Origin: Nitrospirota bacterium
GTDB taxonomy: Bacteria; Nitrospirota; 9FT-COMBO-42-15; HDB-SIOI813
Assembly: GCA_020846775.1 (NCBI GenBank)
Contig: JADLDG010000051.1
Span: 1 to 53,219 of the forward strand
Reading direction: 5' to 3'
Length of the DNA stretch: 53,219 bases
Part shown: positions 35,968 to 44,618 of the stretch, in pieces
Layout of the letters: every line of letters starts with the position of its first letter
Numbering within the stretch: position 1 is the stretch's first letter
Translations under genes and position numbers: made by a program
The notes under the pieces: model-generated
What the model was told of the DNA's origin: nothing
Seen by the model: only the letters and a program-made list of their open reading frames with translations
Databases searched by the model: none

Positions 35968-36384
35968 TATTGCGTTTCACCTCCTTTCCATTGTTAAATT
36001 TGCTGTTTTCTCAGCAGACACGTTTAGTCTTTTATTGCAAGGGATATGCCATGAGTTGAGGAAAAGTCAGAAATAAGAAGCAAAAGAAGAGATATCTTGA
36101 AAATCAATAGGTTGGAAGTGGAATAAGGAAAATAAGGAAATCTCACACCAGTGATTTCAGGCTGGAAATCAGCCGTAAGAATTTGAGCATAAGGATATTG
36201 ATAAAGGAATGCACACCCGTCAAAGGTCATAGTAGCAATTATACACAATATCTGATTTGTATTTAATAACAAAAGGTTATGCCAGCTTTTTTCCTCGACT
36301 ACCCGACGCATTGTATAAATAATATACACTTTACTCCCTTTGTTGACCAACTCCCTCATGATTTCCGGTTTCAATCCTTTCCCT
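35968..36384. other. Intergenic regulatory region
   Basis: This 417-bp AT-rich gap holds the sigma-54 promoter at 36036-36051 and a short leader hairpin (TGCTG/CAGCA arms, around 36002-36017). Between 36052 and 36384 there is room for activator binding sites, but I see no obvious long inverted repeat. A 116-codon open frame across the gap is not convincing as a gene. Confidence 0.5.
36036..36051 (-). promoter_or_regulatory. Sigma-54 (RpoN) promoter
   Basis: The minus strand reads TGGCATATCCCTTGCA, matching the TGGCAC-N5-TTGCA consensus in all key positions: GG at -24, GC at -12, correct spacing. Transcription would start about 36025, 57 nt before ATG 35967 and 97 nt before ATG 35928. Confidence 0.8.
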
Positions 36385-37374
36385 TCACTTGAAATATACC
36401 CTCACCTGCCCCTTGAAGTCCCAGCCATTCAGGTCTAAGAAAAGCGGGACGAGCTGACCTTTAAGGAGGTCAGCATATAGGACCTTGTCTCCGGTTTTTA
36501 TAATATCCTTCTCTAATGGGTCTACTGTAAAATAACGGGCATACCTCATATTCCCCACTTTACCGACCGTGTAGTCTATATCCATGCCGAGGGATAACCA
36601 TTTCTTTACGAAATACTCTCCACCCACCCCTACATAGGTGGCATATCCACTCCCATTGATCCCTGTCTCGGTCACCTTGTAGAAGTCAAACCCCTCCTCG
36701 GGTGCATAGACATGGAGCCAGACATCTGTGGTGAGATATGCCCTTGTTATGGCAAGTATCCCCATTTCTGCATAAAGTCTTGCGTTAGTCTTTTTTTCTC
36801 CTGACTTCTGAACCTCCCCTTCCGGTTTCATACTTCCTTCTCCAGGCTTCCGACTCATCTCATCTGTCTTTTCCCATTCCCAATATCTCTTTACCCCGAG
36901 CCAGAATTGATTCAGAGAGAGAGAAAACCTGGTCTCTCTCGTAGCGTCTATCGAGAAACCAACAAAAAAGGGCCTGATATCCCTCGCTGAGGAATCGAAG
37001 GTTGCTATAGTCCCTCCAAAGACAACCGCATAGTTAGTGTTGATATCGGCTTGCAGCTGAAGACCGGCCTTTGGCCTCTCAGGACTCATCTCCGGCATCT
37101 TCGGGCTGAAACCCTGATAGATCACCGGATATGATACGGGCTTTGCCTCGGTATTACGGGGGCCAAGCTCCACTGCTATATTTTTTAAAACATAGTTAAG
37201 GTCGTTGAGTCCTGGCAGGTAATAACCTTCAACTGCGGATAGACTCCATTGGGTTGCTGCCCGGGCAGGGGATGCGTTGGAAGTAAGAAGTAAGATGAAA
37301 GAAGATAGAAGCAACAGGCTATGAGTTAGACGTAAGATAAGTTTAGTATGTCTGCCAGTTTTCAAGTAAGCCAT
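36385..37374 (-). CDS. Exported protein, probable outer-membrane beta-barrel
   Basis: A 329-residue protein with a long signal peptide (cleavage near SPARAATQ). The mature sequence has alternating hydrophobic strands (TNYAVVFGGTIATFDSS, TRFSLSLNQFWLGVKRYW, LSLGMDIDYTVGKV) and ends GQVRVYFK. A charged linker rich in Lys, Glu and Pro interrupts it at about 170-195. It resembles outer-membrane barrel proteins, but I know no named family. It is 67 bp downstream of the RND exporter gene and the last gene of that set, so it may provide or modulate the outer-membrane step. Confidence 0.7.
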   Translation of the reverse strand: MAYLKTGRHTKLILRLTHSLLLLSSFILLLTSNASPARAATQWSLSAVEGYYLPGLNDLNYVLKNIAVELGPRNTEAKPVSYPVIYQGFSPKMPEMSPERPKAGLQLQADINTNYAVVFGGTIATFDSSARDIRPFFVGFSIDATRETRFSLSLNQFWLGVKRYWEWEKTDEMSRKPGEGSMKPEGEVQKSGEKKTNARLYAEMGILAITRAYLTTDVWLHVYAPEEGFDFYKVTETGINGSGYATYVGVGGEYFVKKWLSLGMDIDYTVGKVGNMRYARYFTVDPLEKDIIKTGDKVLYADLLKGQLVPLFLDLNGWDFKGQVRVYFK

Positions 37375-37440
37375 TTAACATTCTTCCGACTTCTGTATGA
37401 TGTTCAAATAATTTTGAACATGAATTGCTGTCAACCCCTG

Positions 37441-40107
37441 CTATCCGGACATAAATCGCGGTCTTATCACCCTTACAATTGCAGGCAGGACAACAAGTGT
37501 CGCTAATGAACTCGTTATCATGGCAAGCGGTACAAGGAAGCCTTCCATGTGCAGGTAGTAGCCTGTAAAAAGCAGCGTCAGAGCACCCGCTGAAAGCGCC
37601 GCTGCCACAAATATAATCGCCTTCCCGGCCGTGAGGAGCGTCATTTTTATTGCTCTGTCTATATCCGTTGCAGTCCCAGCGCCTCCTGATTTTAATTTCT
37701 GACGTATAGTCTCTTCTCTCAGCCTGTAAATAAGATAGATCGAATAGTCTGCACCAAAACCGACTGCCATTGCCGATATGGCGGCCGTGCCGACTCCAAG
37801 TCCTATGCCGAAGAGACCCAGCACTCCGAAATTAGTCAACACTGCAATACCAAGGGGCAGCAGGACAAGGATGCCGCCGACTGCAGACCTTAAAACTATA
37901 GATGTAATCACAAATACTATGCCTGCGATCTGGAGAATATTCCAGATCTTGCCTGAGACCATAGTCTGGTTAAGGGCCATCATGACAGGAATGCTGCCGG
38001 CAACACCTATTTTTATGCCGGGCGGGAATGAAGATTTATTCACAATAGATATCAGTTTCTCGCCAAGCACCGTGCTGTCATCCCTCAAAAACACCCATAT
38101 CACGCTCTTTTGATACTGGTAATCTAAGAAACGGTTCATCTCACCGTCAGAACCTGACAGCGAAAAGAGGAAGAGATATTCAGATATCGTTGCCCGTGAG
38201 TCAGGTATAGTTCGGTACGCCGGATCGCCTCCGTGCATACTCTGGTTTGTAGCCTTTACATAATCAACATATGACTGTGTCTTACCAACCTCAGGAACAG
38301 CTTCTATCTCCTTCTGGAGGCTGTCTATCGAACGCAGGACCGCCGGGTCCTTAAGTGCATCCGGCTCCTGAGCCTGGAGGTAGACATAGAAGGTAGCGGT
38401 TCCGCCAAAGTATTTGTTGAGCGCCGCGTCATCTTTCCTGAATTGAGTGGACTCAAAGAAGAGGCTTTTCAGGCTGTTGATGACCGTAAGCCTGTTAATG
38501 CCATATAATGAGACAGCTATCACCACTATAAGACCAATCCAGACAAGCCAACCCCGGCTGGTCACAAGCCCTGAGATTGCAAGCAGGAACCTGTCAAGGA
38601 TACTTCTGCCTGCTTCATGATCATTACTGCCTGCTACCTTTTTGGGCGGTCTCATCAGAGATCTTGCCGCAGGGATAAATGTCATTTCAAGGACAAGGGC
38701 GCTAAGTATGCCAAATGCCGTAAAAAGGCCGAAGGACTGAAAGGTCTTGAGTTTAAATGTAAGCAGCGATGCAAAGCTTGCCGCTGCAACAAGGCCCGCC
38801 GTAATCATGACAGGGCCGATCTTCGTGAGAGATGCGATTACCGCCTGCCGCGAGGCATCTGCTCCCCAGTGGCTTCCATCACCTGCAACCAGCTCACTTC
38901 TGCCTGTCCCCTCACGGCCGTTTCCCAACTCCTCATAGTATCGCTTGAGTATCTGAACAGAATGACCTGCCGCGACTGCAAGGATTAATATTGGCGTCAT
39001 CAAGTTCCATGGGTCAAGCGGTATCTTAAATACCCCCATAAGACCTACGGCCCAGACCACACTCAGAAGCGCGCATATAATAGGGAGGATCATACCCTGT
39101 ATGCTCCTGAAGGCAAGGTATAGTATGAACATTATTATTATTACTGCAACCGGATATATGTATCTGCTCATCCTCAAGGAATCGGCCTCAAGGAATGAGA
39201 GCGCAACAGGCAGTCCGCCAACATATATTTCTGTATTGGCATCCTTATATTTATTTACTATATCAAGTACACCGCTGTATATCTTTGAATCGCTGACATA
39301 CCATTGCGTCCAGTCAGCCTCTCCCTTACCAGCCTGCCAGCCGCTCTCGCCGCCTGCCGGCCATTTGCCATCAGGGTTTTCCGCAGTAGTCTTGTCCTGT
39401 GGCGTCTCAGCCGGCACGGATTCAGCAGGTGCGCTGCCTTCTGTGCCTTTGTCACCCCCGCCCTTCTGCCACTTCTTCCAGTCTTCCTGGGCAAAGGCAG
39501 GCGGCACAAGACTTAAAGCCGAGCTAACCCCCTCGCTATGATTCGATTTATCATCTGCCTTACCCTGTTTATTCAACCAATCGCTGTCGCCGCCCTTGAA
39601 ATCCAGTATGATTGCAGCTACTGTTCCGTCCTCGGAGATGAGGCTGTTTATAAACCCCGGGTTGGAGTGAACACGCGCTTTTAACTTAGCCATCCCTTCA
39701 GGTGTATATTCTATCCCGTCGAGAAGGCTGTTGATCTCAAGCGAATCCCCCTCTGCCTTAACTACCTTTACCTTCCGGTCCGCAATACTGACAACATTGT
39801 TTTCCAGTATGCCCGGAAGGGTCTTTACCTCTTCATTTATCTTACGGATCTTTTCTATGTCAGAAGGATTGAATATGTCTCCATCCTTTGATGCAAAGCC
39901 TATAATAACAACACGGCTTCCTCCGAATTGCTTCTCTATCTCATTATTCAGCTTGACATATGGATGGTCCTGCGGAAGCAGGGCCTTCGGATCAAGGACC
40001 ATACGAAGCCCGCTGATCTGAAAGGCGAAGAAGACTGTGATGAGAACAGCCAGTAAGATGGTAGTAACAGGAAACCGGACTATTCGCTCTATGTGTTTAC
40101 TAAGCAT
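37441..40107 (-). CDS. RND/MMPL-family exporter with Trp-rich periplasmic insert
   Basis: An 888-residue protein with the MMPL layout: TM1 (about 13-33), a large periplasmic loop, TM2-6, a second large loop, TM7-12. Motifs include PKALLPQDHPYVKL, AVAAGHSVQILKRYYEEL, and GFGADYSIYLIYRLREE, which carries the Asp of the proton relay. Relatives move hydrophobic or lipid molecules across the inner membrane. The first periplasmic loop has an extra segment at about residues 173-273, low in complexity and rich in Trp, Lys, Gly, Pro and Glu (EDWKKWQKGGG at 208-218, later DWTQWYV), absent from typical family members. Good Shine-Dalgarno (AAAAGGAG). Operon with a LolA-like protein and a porin-like barrel, a set often found together. 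Confidence 0.9.
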   Translation of the reverse strand: MLSKHIERIVRFPVTTILLAVLITVFFAFQISGLRMVLDPKALLPQDHPYVKLNNEIEKQFGGSRVVIIGFASKDGDIFNPSDIEKIRKINEEVKTLPGILENNVVSIADRKVKVVKAEGDSLEINSLLDGIEYTPEGMAKLKARVHSNPGFINSLISEDGTVAAIILDFKGGDSDWLNKQGKADDKSNHSEGVSSALSLVPPAFAQEDWKKWQKGGGDKGTEGSAPAESVPAETPQDKTTAENPDGKWPAGGESGWQAGKGEADWTQWYVSDSKIYSGVLDIVNKYKDANTEIYVGGLPVALSFLEADSLRMSRYIYPVAVIIIMFILYLAFRSIQGMILPIICALLSVVWAVGLMGVFKIPLDPWNLMTPILILAVAAGHSVQILKRYYEELGNGREGTGRSELVAGDGSHWGADASRQAVIASLTKIGPVMITAGLVAAASFASLLTFKLKTFQSFGLFTAFGILSALVLEMTFIPAARSLMRPPKKVAGSNDHEAGRSILDRFLLAISGLVTSRGWLVWIGLIVVIAVSLYGINRLTVINSLKSLFFESTQFRKDDAALNKYFGGTATFYVYLQAQEPDALKDPAVLRSIDSLQKEIEAVPEVGKTQSYVDYVKATNQSMHGGDPAYRTIPDSRATISEYLFLFSLSGSDGEMNRFLDYQYQKSVIWVFLRDDSTVLGEKLISIVNKSSFPPGIKIGVAGSIPVMMALNQTMVSGKIWNILQIAGIVFVITSIVLRSAVGGILVLLPLGIAVLTNFGVLGLFGIGLGVGTAAISAMAVGFGADYSIYLIYRLREETIRQKLKSGGAGTATDIDRAIKMTLLTAGKAIIFVAAALSAGALTLLFTGYYLHMEGFLVPLAMITSSLATLVVLPAIVRVIRPRFMSG

Positions 40108-40119
40108 GTATTACTCCTT

Positions 40120-41859
40120 TTAAAAACTGTATTTAACCTCCATATAAACCCGGTCGTCATCGTCAAAGTATCCAAAGAAGTTTAGCCTTCCGGGATCGGG
40201 ACCGGGGTCTCCGGAAAATACGTCAACTCCAAACAGGAATGTTACCTTATCCGTGTATCTGTATTCAAGTTTGGGACGGAAGAGGTATTCATGTCTGTTT
40301 AATAAAGAAATCACCAGCAACTGTGGGACCATTGTGCCATAACGTATCTCTTTCCTTGCGAATATGGATGCGGCATTCTCGTGTCCGTCTTGCTGGATAT
40401 CACTTGTATGGTTCAATATTATGTCCTGCGAAAAGTTTACGGATATATCTGCTCCATACAGGACGGTCTTAACACCGACAACATGTTTAATATAATCCCG
40501 CTGCTTCTCACCAAATACAATTTCAGGACCAGTACATTCTGTACAGGTTCCCCAGTATTTTCCATCCACATATGCAAATTCACCTTCAAGGACTACCTTA
40601 CCGAGGCTCTTGGCAAGACCTACCCCGTATGACTGGAGTCGTCTGTATACAGGGAAGAATTTTACATCTGGTGATATGCCCAGGGTTCCAAGACCAAGAC
40701 CTGACACAGACCTGAAGGCCGCAGGGAAGTCATCCCACTGGTTTAAGTATGCAACGGCAAATTCATATCCCTTTATGCTGCCGGAAAACCGTAGTCCACC
40801 CTCACTATTCTTAAAATTCCTTGGCACCTTTTTCAGATCAGGAAGTGTCTGGAACTGTGACCACTCTGACCTCAGAGGGGCAGGCTTATGTCCTTTAACA
40901 TCAGGGATCCATAAACCCTCTACTGTATAAGGACCTATATAATAATCAGCCTTAACCATCCAAAGGGGGATATACCGGTCAGCTACATCCCGCAGGATAT
41001 GCTCCGTAAAGTCAAGTGGGTTTACCTCGTCGAGAATTCTCCAGCCTTCAACTATGCCCCATCTTATTATCTGCTTTCCTATCCTGAAGTCCATTTTACT
41101 CAGGAAAACATCAACATATATCTCCTTAAGGTCAAGGCCATAATGATCTACCTTGATTTTTCTTAAATTTTTTATATCAGGATCAGGCTCACCCGGTGCG
41201 GGAGGTTCAATAAAGTCAAATGCCTTCATGGGTGCAATTGTCCCTAAATCCTGCAGGTCATACGCAAGATCATAATATGCCCATAACCTCGCACTCAGTC
41301 TGACATCGCTATTAAGAGAGTATGAAGGCTCGAGCTGTAAAATGTTGAGTATCTTCGTAAAGGCAGGCGGACTCACATACCTGTATGCAGTCTCATTCTT
41401 TAAATAACCTCTATACTCAATTTTTTTCAGGAAAGCTTCATTTATCCTTGTGAGTAAACCCCTTGGAGATTCTGCGGCTTCCAGTGGAATTGAAACTGTG
41501 CCTTCCTGGGCTGGCAAAGGGAGGGCTTCCTCACCAATTCCCTCACCCTGGCCTTCTCCCCCCTGAGGAGAGGGTGATAGTTGTGCAGGCGCTTCTCCCG
41601 GCTGCTCTTGAGTATCAGGCACAACAGTGGGGGGCGCTGCGATAGTTTCCGGCTTAATGGCGTCTTCTTCAGCTGGCTGTGTAATCTCGTCTGCAGCAGC
41701 CTGTGGAATTGGCGATATTATCTCCGGAGACTTATCTGCAGTCTCTTCACCCTTACTTGCATCAGGATTGACAACGATAATAAGCAAACACAGTATGCAG
41801 AAAAAACAGCGGGACAGAACCCTGAGCCTGTCCCTTAGAGAATGCCTATTGACTGACAT
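40120..41859 (-). CDS. Porin-like outer-membrane protein (DUF1302-like)
   Basis: The start is ATG 41859, or possibly TTG 41868. The signal peptide is followed by a disordered stretch of about 100 residues rich in Pro, Glu, Ala and Gln (about 45-145), then a beta-barrel domain with IEYRGYLKNETAYRYV, RLSARLWAYYDL, MDFRIGKQIIRWGIVEGWRI and a C-terminal VYMEVKYSF. GKQIIRWG and the terminal Phe fit DUF1302-type barrels, which commonly neighbour RND/MMPL exporters and LolA-like proteins. Part of the disordered stretch (SPSPQGGEGQGEG) is encoded by a dispersed DNA repeat at 41540-41578. Thirteen bases separate it from the RND gene. Confidence 0.85.
   Translation of the reverse strand: MSVNRHSLRDRLRVLSRCFFCILCLLIIVVNPDASKGEETADKSPEIISPIPQAAADEITQPAEEDAIKPETIAAPPTVVPDTQEQPGEAPAQLSPSPQGGEGQGEGIGEEALPLPAQEGTVSIPLEAAESPRGLLTRINEAFLKKIEYRGYLKNETAYRYVSPPAFTKILNILQLEPSYSLNSDVRLSARLWAYYDLAYDLQDLGTIAPMKAFDFIEPPAPGEPDPDIKNLRKIKVDHYGLDLKEIYVDVFLSKMDFRIGKQIIRWGIVEGWRILDEVNPLDFTEHILRDVADRYIPLWMVKADYYIGPYTVEGLWIPDVKGHKPAPLRSEWSQFQTLPDLKKVPRNFKNSEGGLRFSGSIKGYEFAVAYLNQWDDFPAAFRSVSGLGLGTLGISPDVKFFPVYRRLQSYGVGLAKSLGKVVLEGEFAYVDGKYWGTCTECTGPEIVFGEKQRDYIKHVVGVKTVLYGADISVNFSQDIILNHTSDIQQDGHENAASIFARKEIRYGTMVPQLLVISLLNRHEYLFRPKLEYRYTDKVTFLFGVDVFSGDPGPDPGRLNFFGYFDDDDRVYMEVKYSF
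41540..41578. repeat. Dispersed palindromic repeat fixed inside a coding region
   Basis: The CCCTCACCCTGGCCTTCTCC...GGAGAGGG arrangement is the familiar CCCTC/GAGGG palindrome usually found between genes. Here it is in frame in the porin gene and encodes a Gly/Glu/Pro-rich spacer. Confidence 0.75.
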
Positions 41860-41872
41860 GTGAGACAAATAA

Positions 41873-42679
41873 TTACGGCCCCTCTCCTCTTCTTAATAAT
41901 CTTTCGGTAAAGAGGTCGTCACGCAGACCGGTGTTAATTTTAATGTTGCTGATCTCAAAGATTGTAGAGTGACCTGTCTGAACATTCTTTACAGTTGCAT
42001 CCTTCCATATCCAGAGGCTGCCGCTCTTCTGCCACTGAATGGTCTGGGTCTTAAGCGGCTCCTTCTTCTGGTCAAAATACTCTATTTTAACAGCCCTCCA
42101 TTCATCTTTTAAGATCCAGAAGATTCGCTTGCTGTATGCGGCGCCTTCCTCCTTCGGGGTACTTTCAATCACATAGCATTTATTTTCATCACACGGTTTC
42201 TCTCCGATGAGCGTATGCTCGTCTTCATCAATTCTTCTCTGTCCCATGTCAGCAAATGTGAGGTCTGACCCCATAAAGGCATCGTTCTGATCACGACTTG
42301 ATACTGTACTAACCTTTCTTAATGACGGGAGGTATAACCAGAGTCCATCAGTCTTACCTTCCTCTGCATAATCCCAGATAAGGAAACCGGTACTTTTCAC
42401 ATCAGGTGGAAAATCTGTAAAAAATAATGTCTTACTGTAAAAACCATCCTTTCCCCTGTAGTTTTTCCAGTAACGTGAGGTGACAATCTTTCTCTCCTGT
42501 CCCTGGGCCGAGATCAAACGTAATGTAACGGTTGACTTCTGGTCATTACCCTGAGGAAGTTCATCCACCTTTTTCATGATGTCTAACCCGCTAAGGGCTG
42601 CATGTGCCGTGACAGGCAGTGCTATGACAAGAGCAATGAGAAGTGAAAAACCTGCAATTAACGCCTTCTTAATAACCAT
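41873..42679 (-). CDS. Outer-membrane lipoprotein-sorting (LolA-like) protein
   Basis: A 268-residue periplasmic protein with a signal peptide ending PVTAHA (about residue 27) and a LolA-like fold region: LDIMKKVDELPQGND, LFFTDFPPDVKSTGFLIWDY, DGLWLYLPSLRKV, MGSDLTFADMGQRRIDEDEH. This matches the COG2834-type proteins coded next to RND/MMPL exporters and DUF1302-type barrels, where they are thought to bind a lipid or hydrophobic ligand in transit. Strong AAAGGAG Shine-Dalgarno. First gene of the four-gene set, 13 bp ahead of the porin start, and downstream of a terminator. Confidence 0.87.
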   Translation of the reverse strand: MVIKKALIAGFSLLIALVIALPVTAHAALSGLDIMKKVDELPQGNDQKSTVTLRLISAQGQERKIVTSRYWKNYRGKDGFYSKTLFFTDFPPDVKSTGFLIWDYAEEGKTDGLWLYLPSLRKVSTVSSRDQNDAFMGSDLTFADMGQRRIDEDEHTLIGEKPCDENKCYVIESTPKEEGAAYSKRIFWILKDEWRAVKIEYFDQKKEPLKTQTIQWQKSGSLWIWKDATVKNVQTGHSTIFEISNIKINTGLRDDLFTERLLRRGEGP

Positions 42680-42713
42680 ATTTTATTCTCCTTTCGCTCG
42701 AAAATAACTTTTC

Positions 42714-42758
42714 AAATCCCTCCTTACCCCCCTTTGAAAAGGGGGATTAAGGGGGATT
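42714..42758. repeat. Dispersed AAAGGGGG-type palindromic repeat
   Basis: The sequence CCCCCCTTTGAAAAGGGGG with flanking AAATCCC and GGGGGATT is one of four copies of this repeat in the window (also 43986, 44055 and 52626). Confidence 0.85.
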
Positions 42759-42760
42759 GC

Positions 42761-42791
42761 AAAAAAAACGGATAGAGTGGCTCTATCCGTT
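42761..42791 (-). terminator. Intrinsic terminator after the methyltransferase gene
   Basis: A 10-bp stem (ACGGATAGAG at 42768-42777 with CTCTATCCGT at 42781-42790) with a 3-nt loop is followed on the minus strand by eight U residues. It separates the methyltransferase gene from the LolA/porin/RND set. Confidence 0.9.
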
Positions 42792-42922
42792 ATCAAAGAT
42801 GCAAATTTCCTTTTCCCAACATCTTACACCATACGTCCAACTTCTAACTTCTTACTCCTAACTCCTACTCCTAACGTCTCACGTCTACATCTAACTTCTT
42901 ACATGTTACTTTTACTTCTCAA

Positions 42923-43951
42923 CTAAGGTTTTACTGCTGTCAGAACTGTAAAAGGACTCCACTGTGCAAGAGGCTTAAATCCCACATTCCTGAAACCGAC
43001 CTCCTCGAGCCAGCCTGCTATCTCCTTGTCTGAATATGCAGCGCCTGCAGGTGTATGGATAAGTTGATTGACCCCGATGAGCGCTGAAAGCTCAGGGCCT
43101 GTCTTGTCTGCATTGAGCATCTGCTCCTGAACTATAAGGAGGCCTCCGCTAACCATAGAATCAAATGCCTTCTTAAATGACCTCTTATTGACTTCCGGTG
43201 ACTCCTGATTCATCATGGAGGAAAAGAGAACGACATCATGACCTGAACCAAAACCGTCTTTCAGGTAATCCCCTTCGCTGGTTGTCACCTTATCTTCCGC
43301 GTTAAACATCTTTATAACCTCTTTGGTAATCCTGAGTGTCTGAGGAAGATCAAATACAATCCCTTTGAGTCCCGGGGTCTTGTTGCAAAGAAATATGGTA
43401 AATGTCCCCGGCCCGCCGGCTATGTCACAGAGTTGCTTTCTGCCGCTCAAGTCTATGGTATCTGCAAGAAGATACGCCTGGCCGACAGCCCTGTGATGCA
43501 TCCCCATTATGTAATTTCTGGTTGCACCCTCACTTATATCGTGAGGTTTATGCACCGAAGGTTTTCCGGTGACTACTGATTCAGGGAGACCAAGCCATGC
43601 GGTATACCAGTCGTCAAACATCGCCACAATACCGCCCTGATATCTCTCTCGCCCTTTCACCAGGAATGCACTTGATACCTCTGTATTAGAATATTTGTCT
43701 TCTTTCCTGTTTAGAAGGCCGAGTGATGTACACGCTATCAGTAGTATTTCAAGGCCCCGCTTGTCGGCATTGCAATCCCGTGCAAGCTCTTCCACAGATG
43801 CCTCACGGCCTTCAATCTTTGTAAACAGCTCAAGACGGTTGGCTGCATGCAATACCCTTGAACTCCAGTAGGCGGAAGCAATCTTCATTACTGCCATGAA
43901 ATCCGGACCGCTATTGTCCCAGGAACCTTCTTTCTTGGTTTCTTCTCCCAT
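42923..43951 (-). CDS. SAM-dependent O-methyltransferase (family 2 type)
   Basis: A 342-residue protein with an N-terminal winged-helix dimerisation part (residues about 15-100, AYWSSRVLHAANRLELFTKI) and a C-terminal Rossmann methyltransferase domain. The SAM-binding loop is CDIAGGPGTFTIFLC, followed by GIVFDLPQTL, DYLKDGFGSGHDVVLFSSMM and SGGLLIVQEQML. This matches small-molecule O-methyltransferases of the hydroxyneurosporene/acetylserotonin type. The substrate cannot be named. Strong AAGGAGGT Shine-Dalgarno. It stands alone, between repeat-rich spacers and a terminator. Confidence 0.88.
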   Translation of the reverse strand: MGEETKKEGSWDNSGPDFMAVMKIASAYWSSRVLHAANRLELFTKIEGREASVEELARDCNADKRGLEILLIACTSLGLLNRKEDKYSNTEVSSAFLVKGRERYQGGIVAMFDDWYTAWLGLPESVVTGKPSVHKPHDISEGATRNYIMGMHHRAVGQAYLLADTIDLSGRKQLCDIAGGPGTFTIFLCNKTPGLKGIVFDLPQTLRITKEVIKMFNAEDKVTTSEGDYLKDGFGSGHDVVLFSSMMNQESPEVNKRSFKKAFDSMVSGGLLIVQEQMLNADKTGPELSALIGVNQLIHTPAGAAYSDKEIAGWLEEVGFRNVGFKPLAQWSPFTVLTAVKP

Positions 43952-43985
43952 TGCACCTCCTTAATTTAGCTGAAAATGCAGTATC

Positions 43986-44091
43986 AAATCCCCCCTCACC
44001 CCCCTTTACTAAAGGGGGGAAACCTGATTATCCCATTTAAAAATGGGGTAACTGATTTCCCCCTTTGAAAAAGGGGGATTAACGGAGATTT
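43986..44091. repeat. Cluster of dispersed palindromic repeats
   Basis: Three palindromes lie in tandem between two genes: CCCCCCTTTACTAAAGGGGGG (43986-44022), CCCATTTAAAAATGGG (about 44031-44047), and CCCCCTTTGAAAAAGGGGG (44055-44091). The first and third are copies of the repeat also at 42714 and 52626. Confidence 0.85.
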
Positions 44092-44114
44092 ATCATCATC
44101 CTTTGTAAGTAGGA

Positions 44115-44474
44115 TTAATGCTTATGAGCATGCTCCTGTCCATGCGGGTGCGGGTGCTCGTGGCCATGTTCATGCCCGTTATTTCCTTCTTCCTCCCCTT
44201 CAAACTTGCTTCTTTGGACCATGTCAACCTCATTTATAAGCTGAATGAGAAGCGCCGCATGGCCTTTCTGGTCTTCAATGATATGTTCGAGGGTGTGAGT
44301 GATATCATCTGCCGCCGAAAATTCAGAACCTGACATGATTGCCCTCTGATATTCCAACTTGGTGACCAACTTAAACAGCTCTCCGAGGTCATCCCTCAAA
44401 TCGGCTGCTGCCTTCTCTTCACTGGTGAGTGTACCATGTGCTGCGTGGCTGTGTCCTCCTGCTGTACTACACAT
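44115..44474 (-). CDS. Small His-rich protein, possible metal binder
   Basis: A 119-residue protein without signal peptide. The N-terminus has GGHSHAAHG, the middle is a predicted helical hairpin (SEEKAAADLRDDLGELFKLV and ITHTLEHIIEDQKGHAALLI), and the C-terminus is a tail with nine His in the last 20 residues (HEHGHEHPHPHGQEHAHKH). The helical part resembles ferritin-like or rubrerythrin-like four-helix segments only weakly. Ni, Zn or Co storage or handling is a reasonable guess. Good AAAGGAG Shine-Dalgarno. Confidence 0.75.
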   Translation of the reverse strand: MCSTAGGHSHAAHGTLTSEEKAAADLRDDLGELFKLVTKLEYQRAIMSGSEFSAADDITHTLEHIIEDQKGHAALLIQLINEVDMVQRSKFEGEEEGNNGHEHGHEHPHPHGQEHAHKH

Positions 44475-44537
44475 TGTTGTTTCTCCTTTCTTACATTGTT
44501 AATTATAAGGTGGACAATGCCCACCCTACTACTCACT

Positions 44538-44603
44538 GTCATTCCCACGAAAGTGGGAATCCAATGTTTCCTGTTTCTCGATTCCTGCTTTCGCAGGAAT
44601 GAC
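44538..44603. repeat. Dispersed GTCATTCC...GGAATGAC palindromic repeat
   Basis: Begins GTCATTCCCACGAAAGTGGG and ends GCTTTCGCAGGAATGAC, a 66-bp double-hairpin element common between genes in many bacterial genomes. Its antisense reading gives the tell-tale SFLRKQESR peptide, which is not a real protein. Confidence 0.9.
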
Positions 44604-44618
44604 AATACAAAATACTAC

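Noticed and set aside
36024-36374. 116-codon minus-strand open frame in the gap upstream of the exported protein gene
   Set aside because: No Shine-Dalgarno at its start, biased hydrophobic tail without a sensible topology, and it overlaps the sigma-54 promoter. Best read as chance in AT-rich DNA.
44396-44605. Short minus-strand frame beginning with SFLRKQESR-type residues
   Set aside because: That peptide is the standard translation of the GTCATTCC/GGAATGAC repeat, not a protein.
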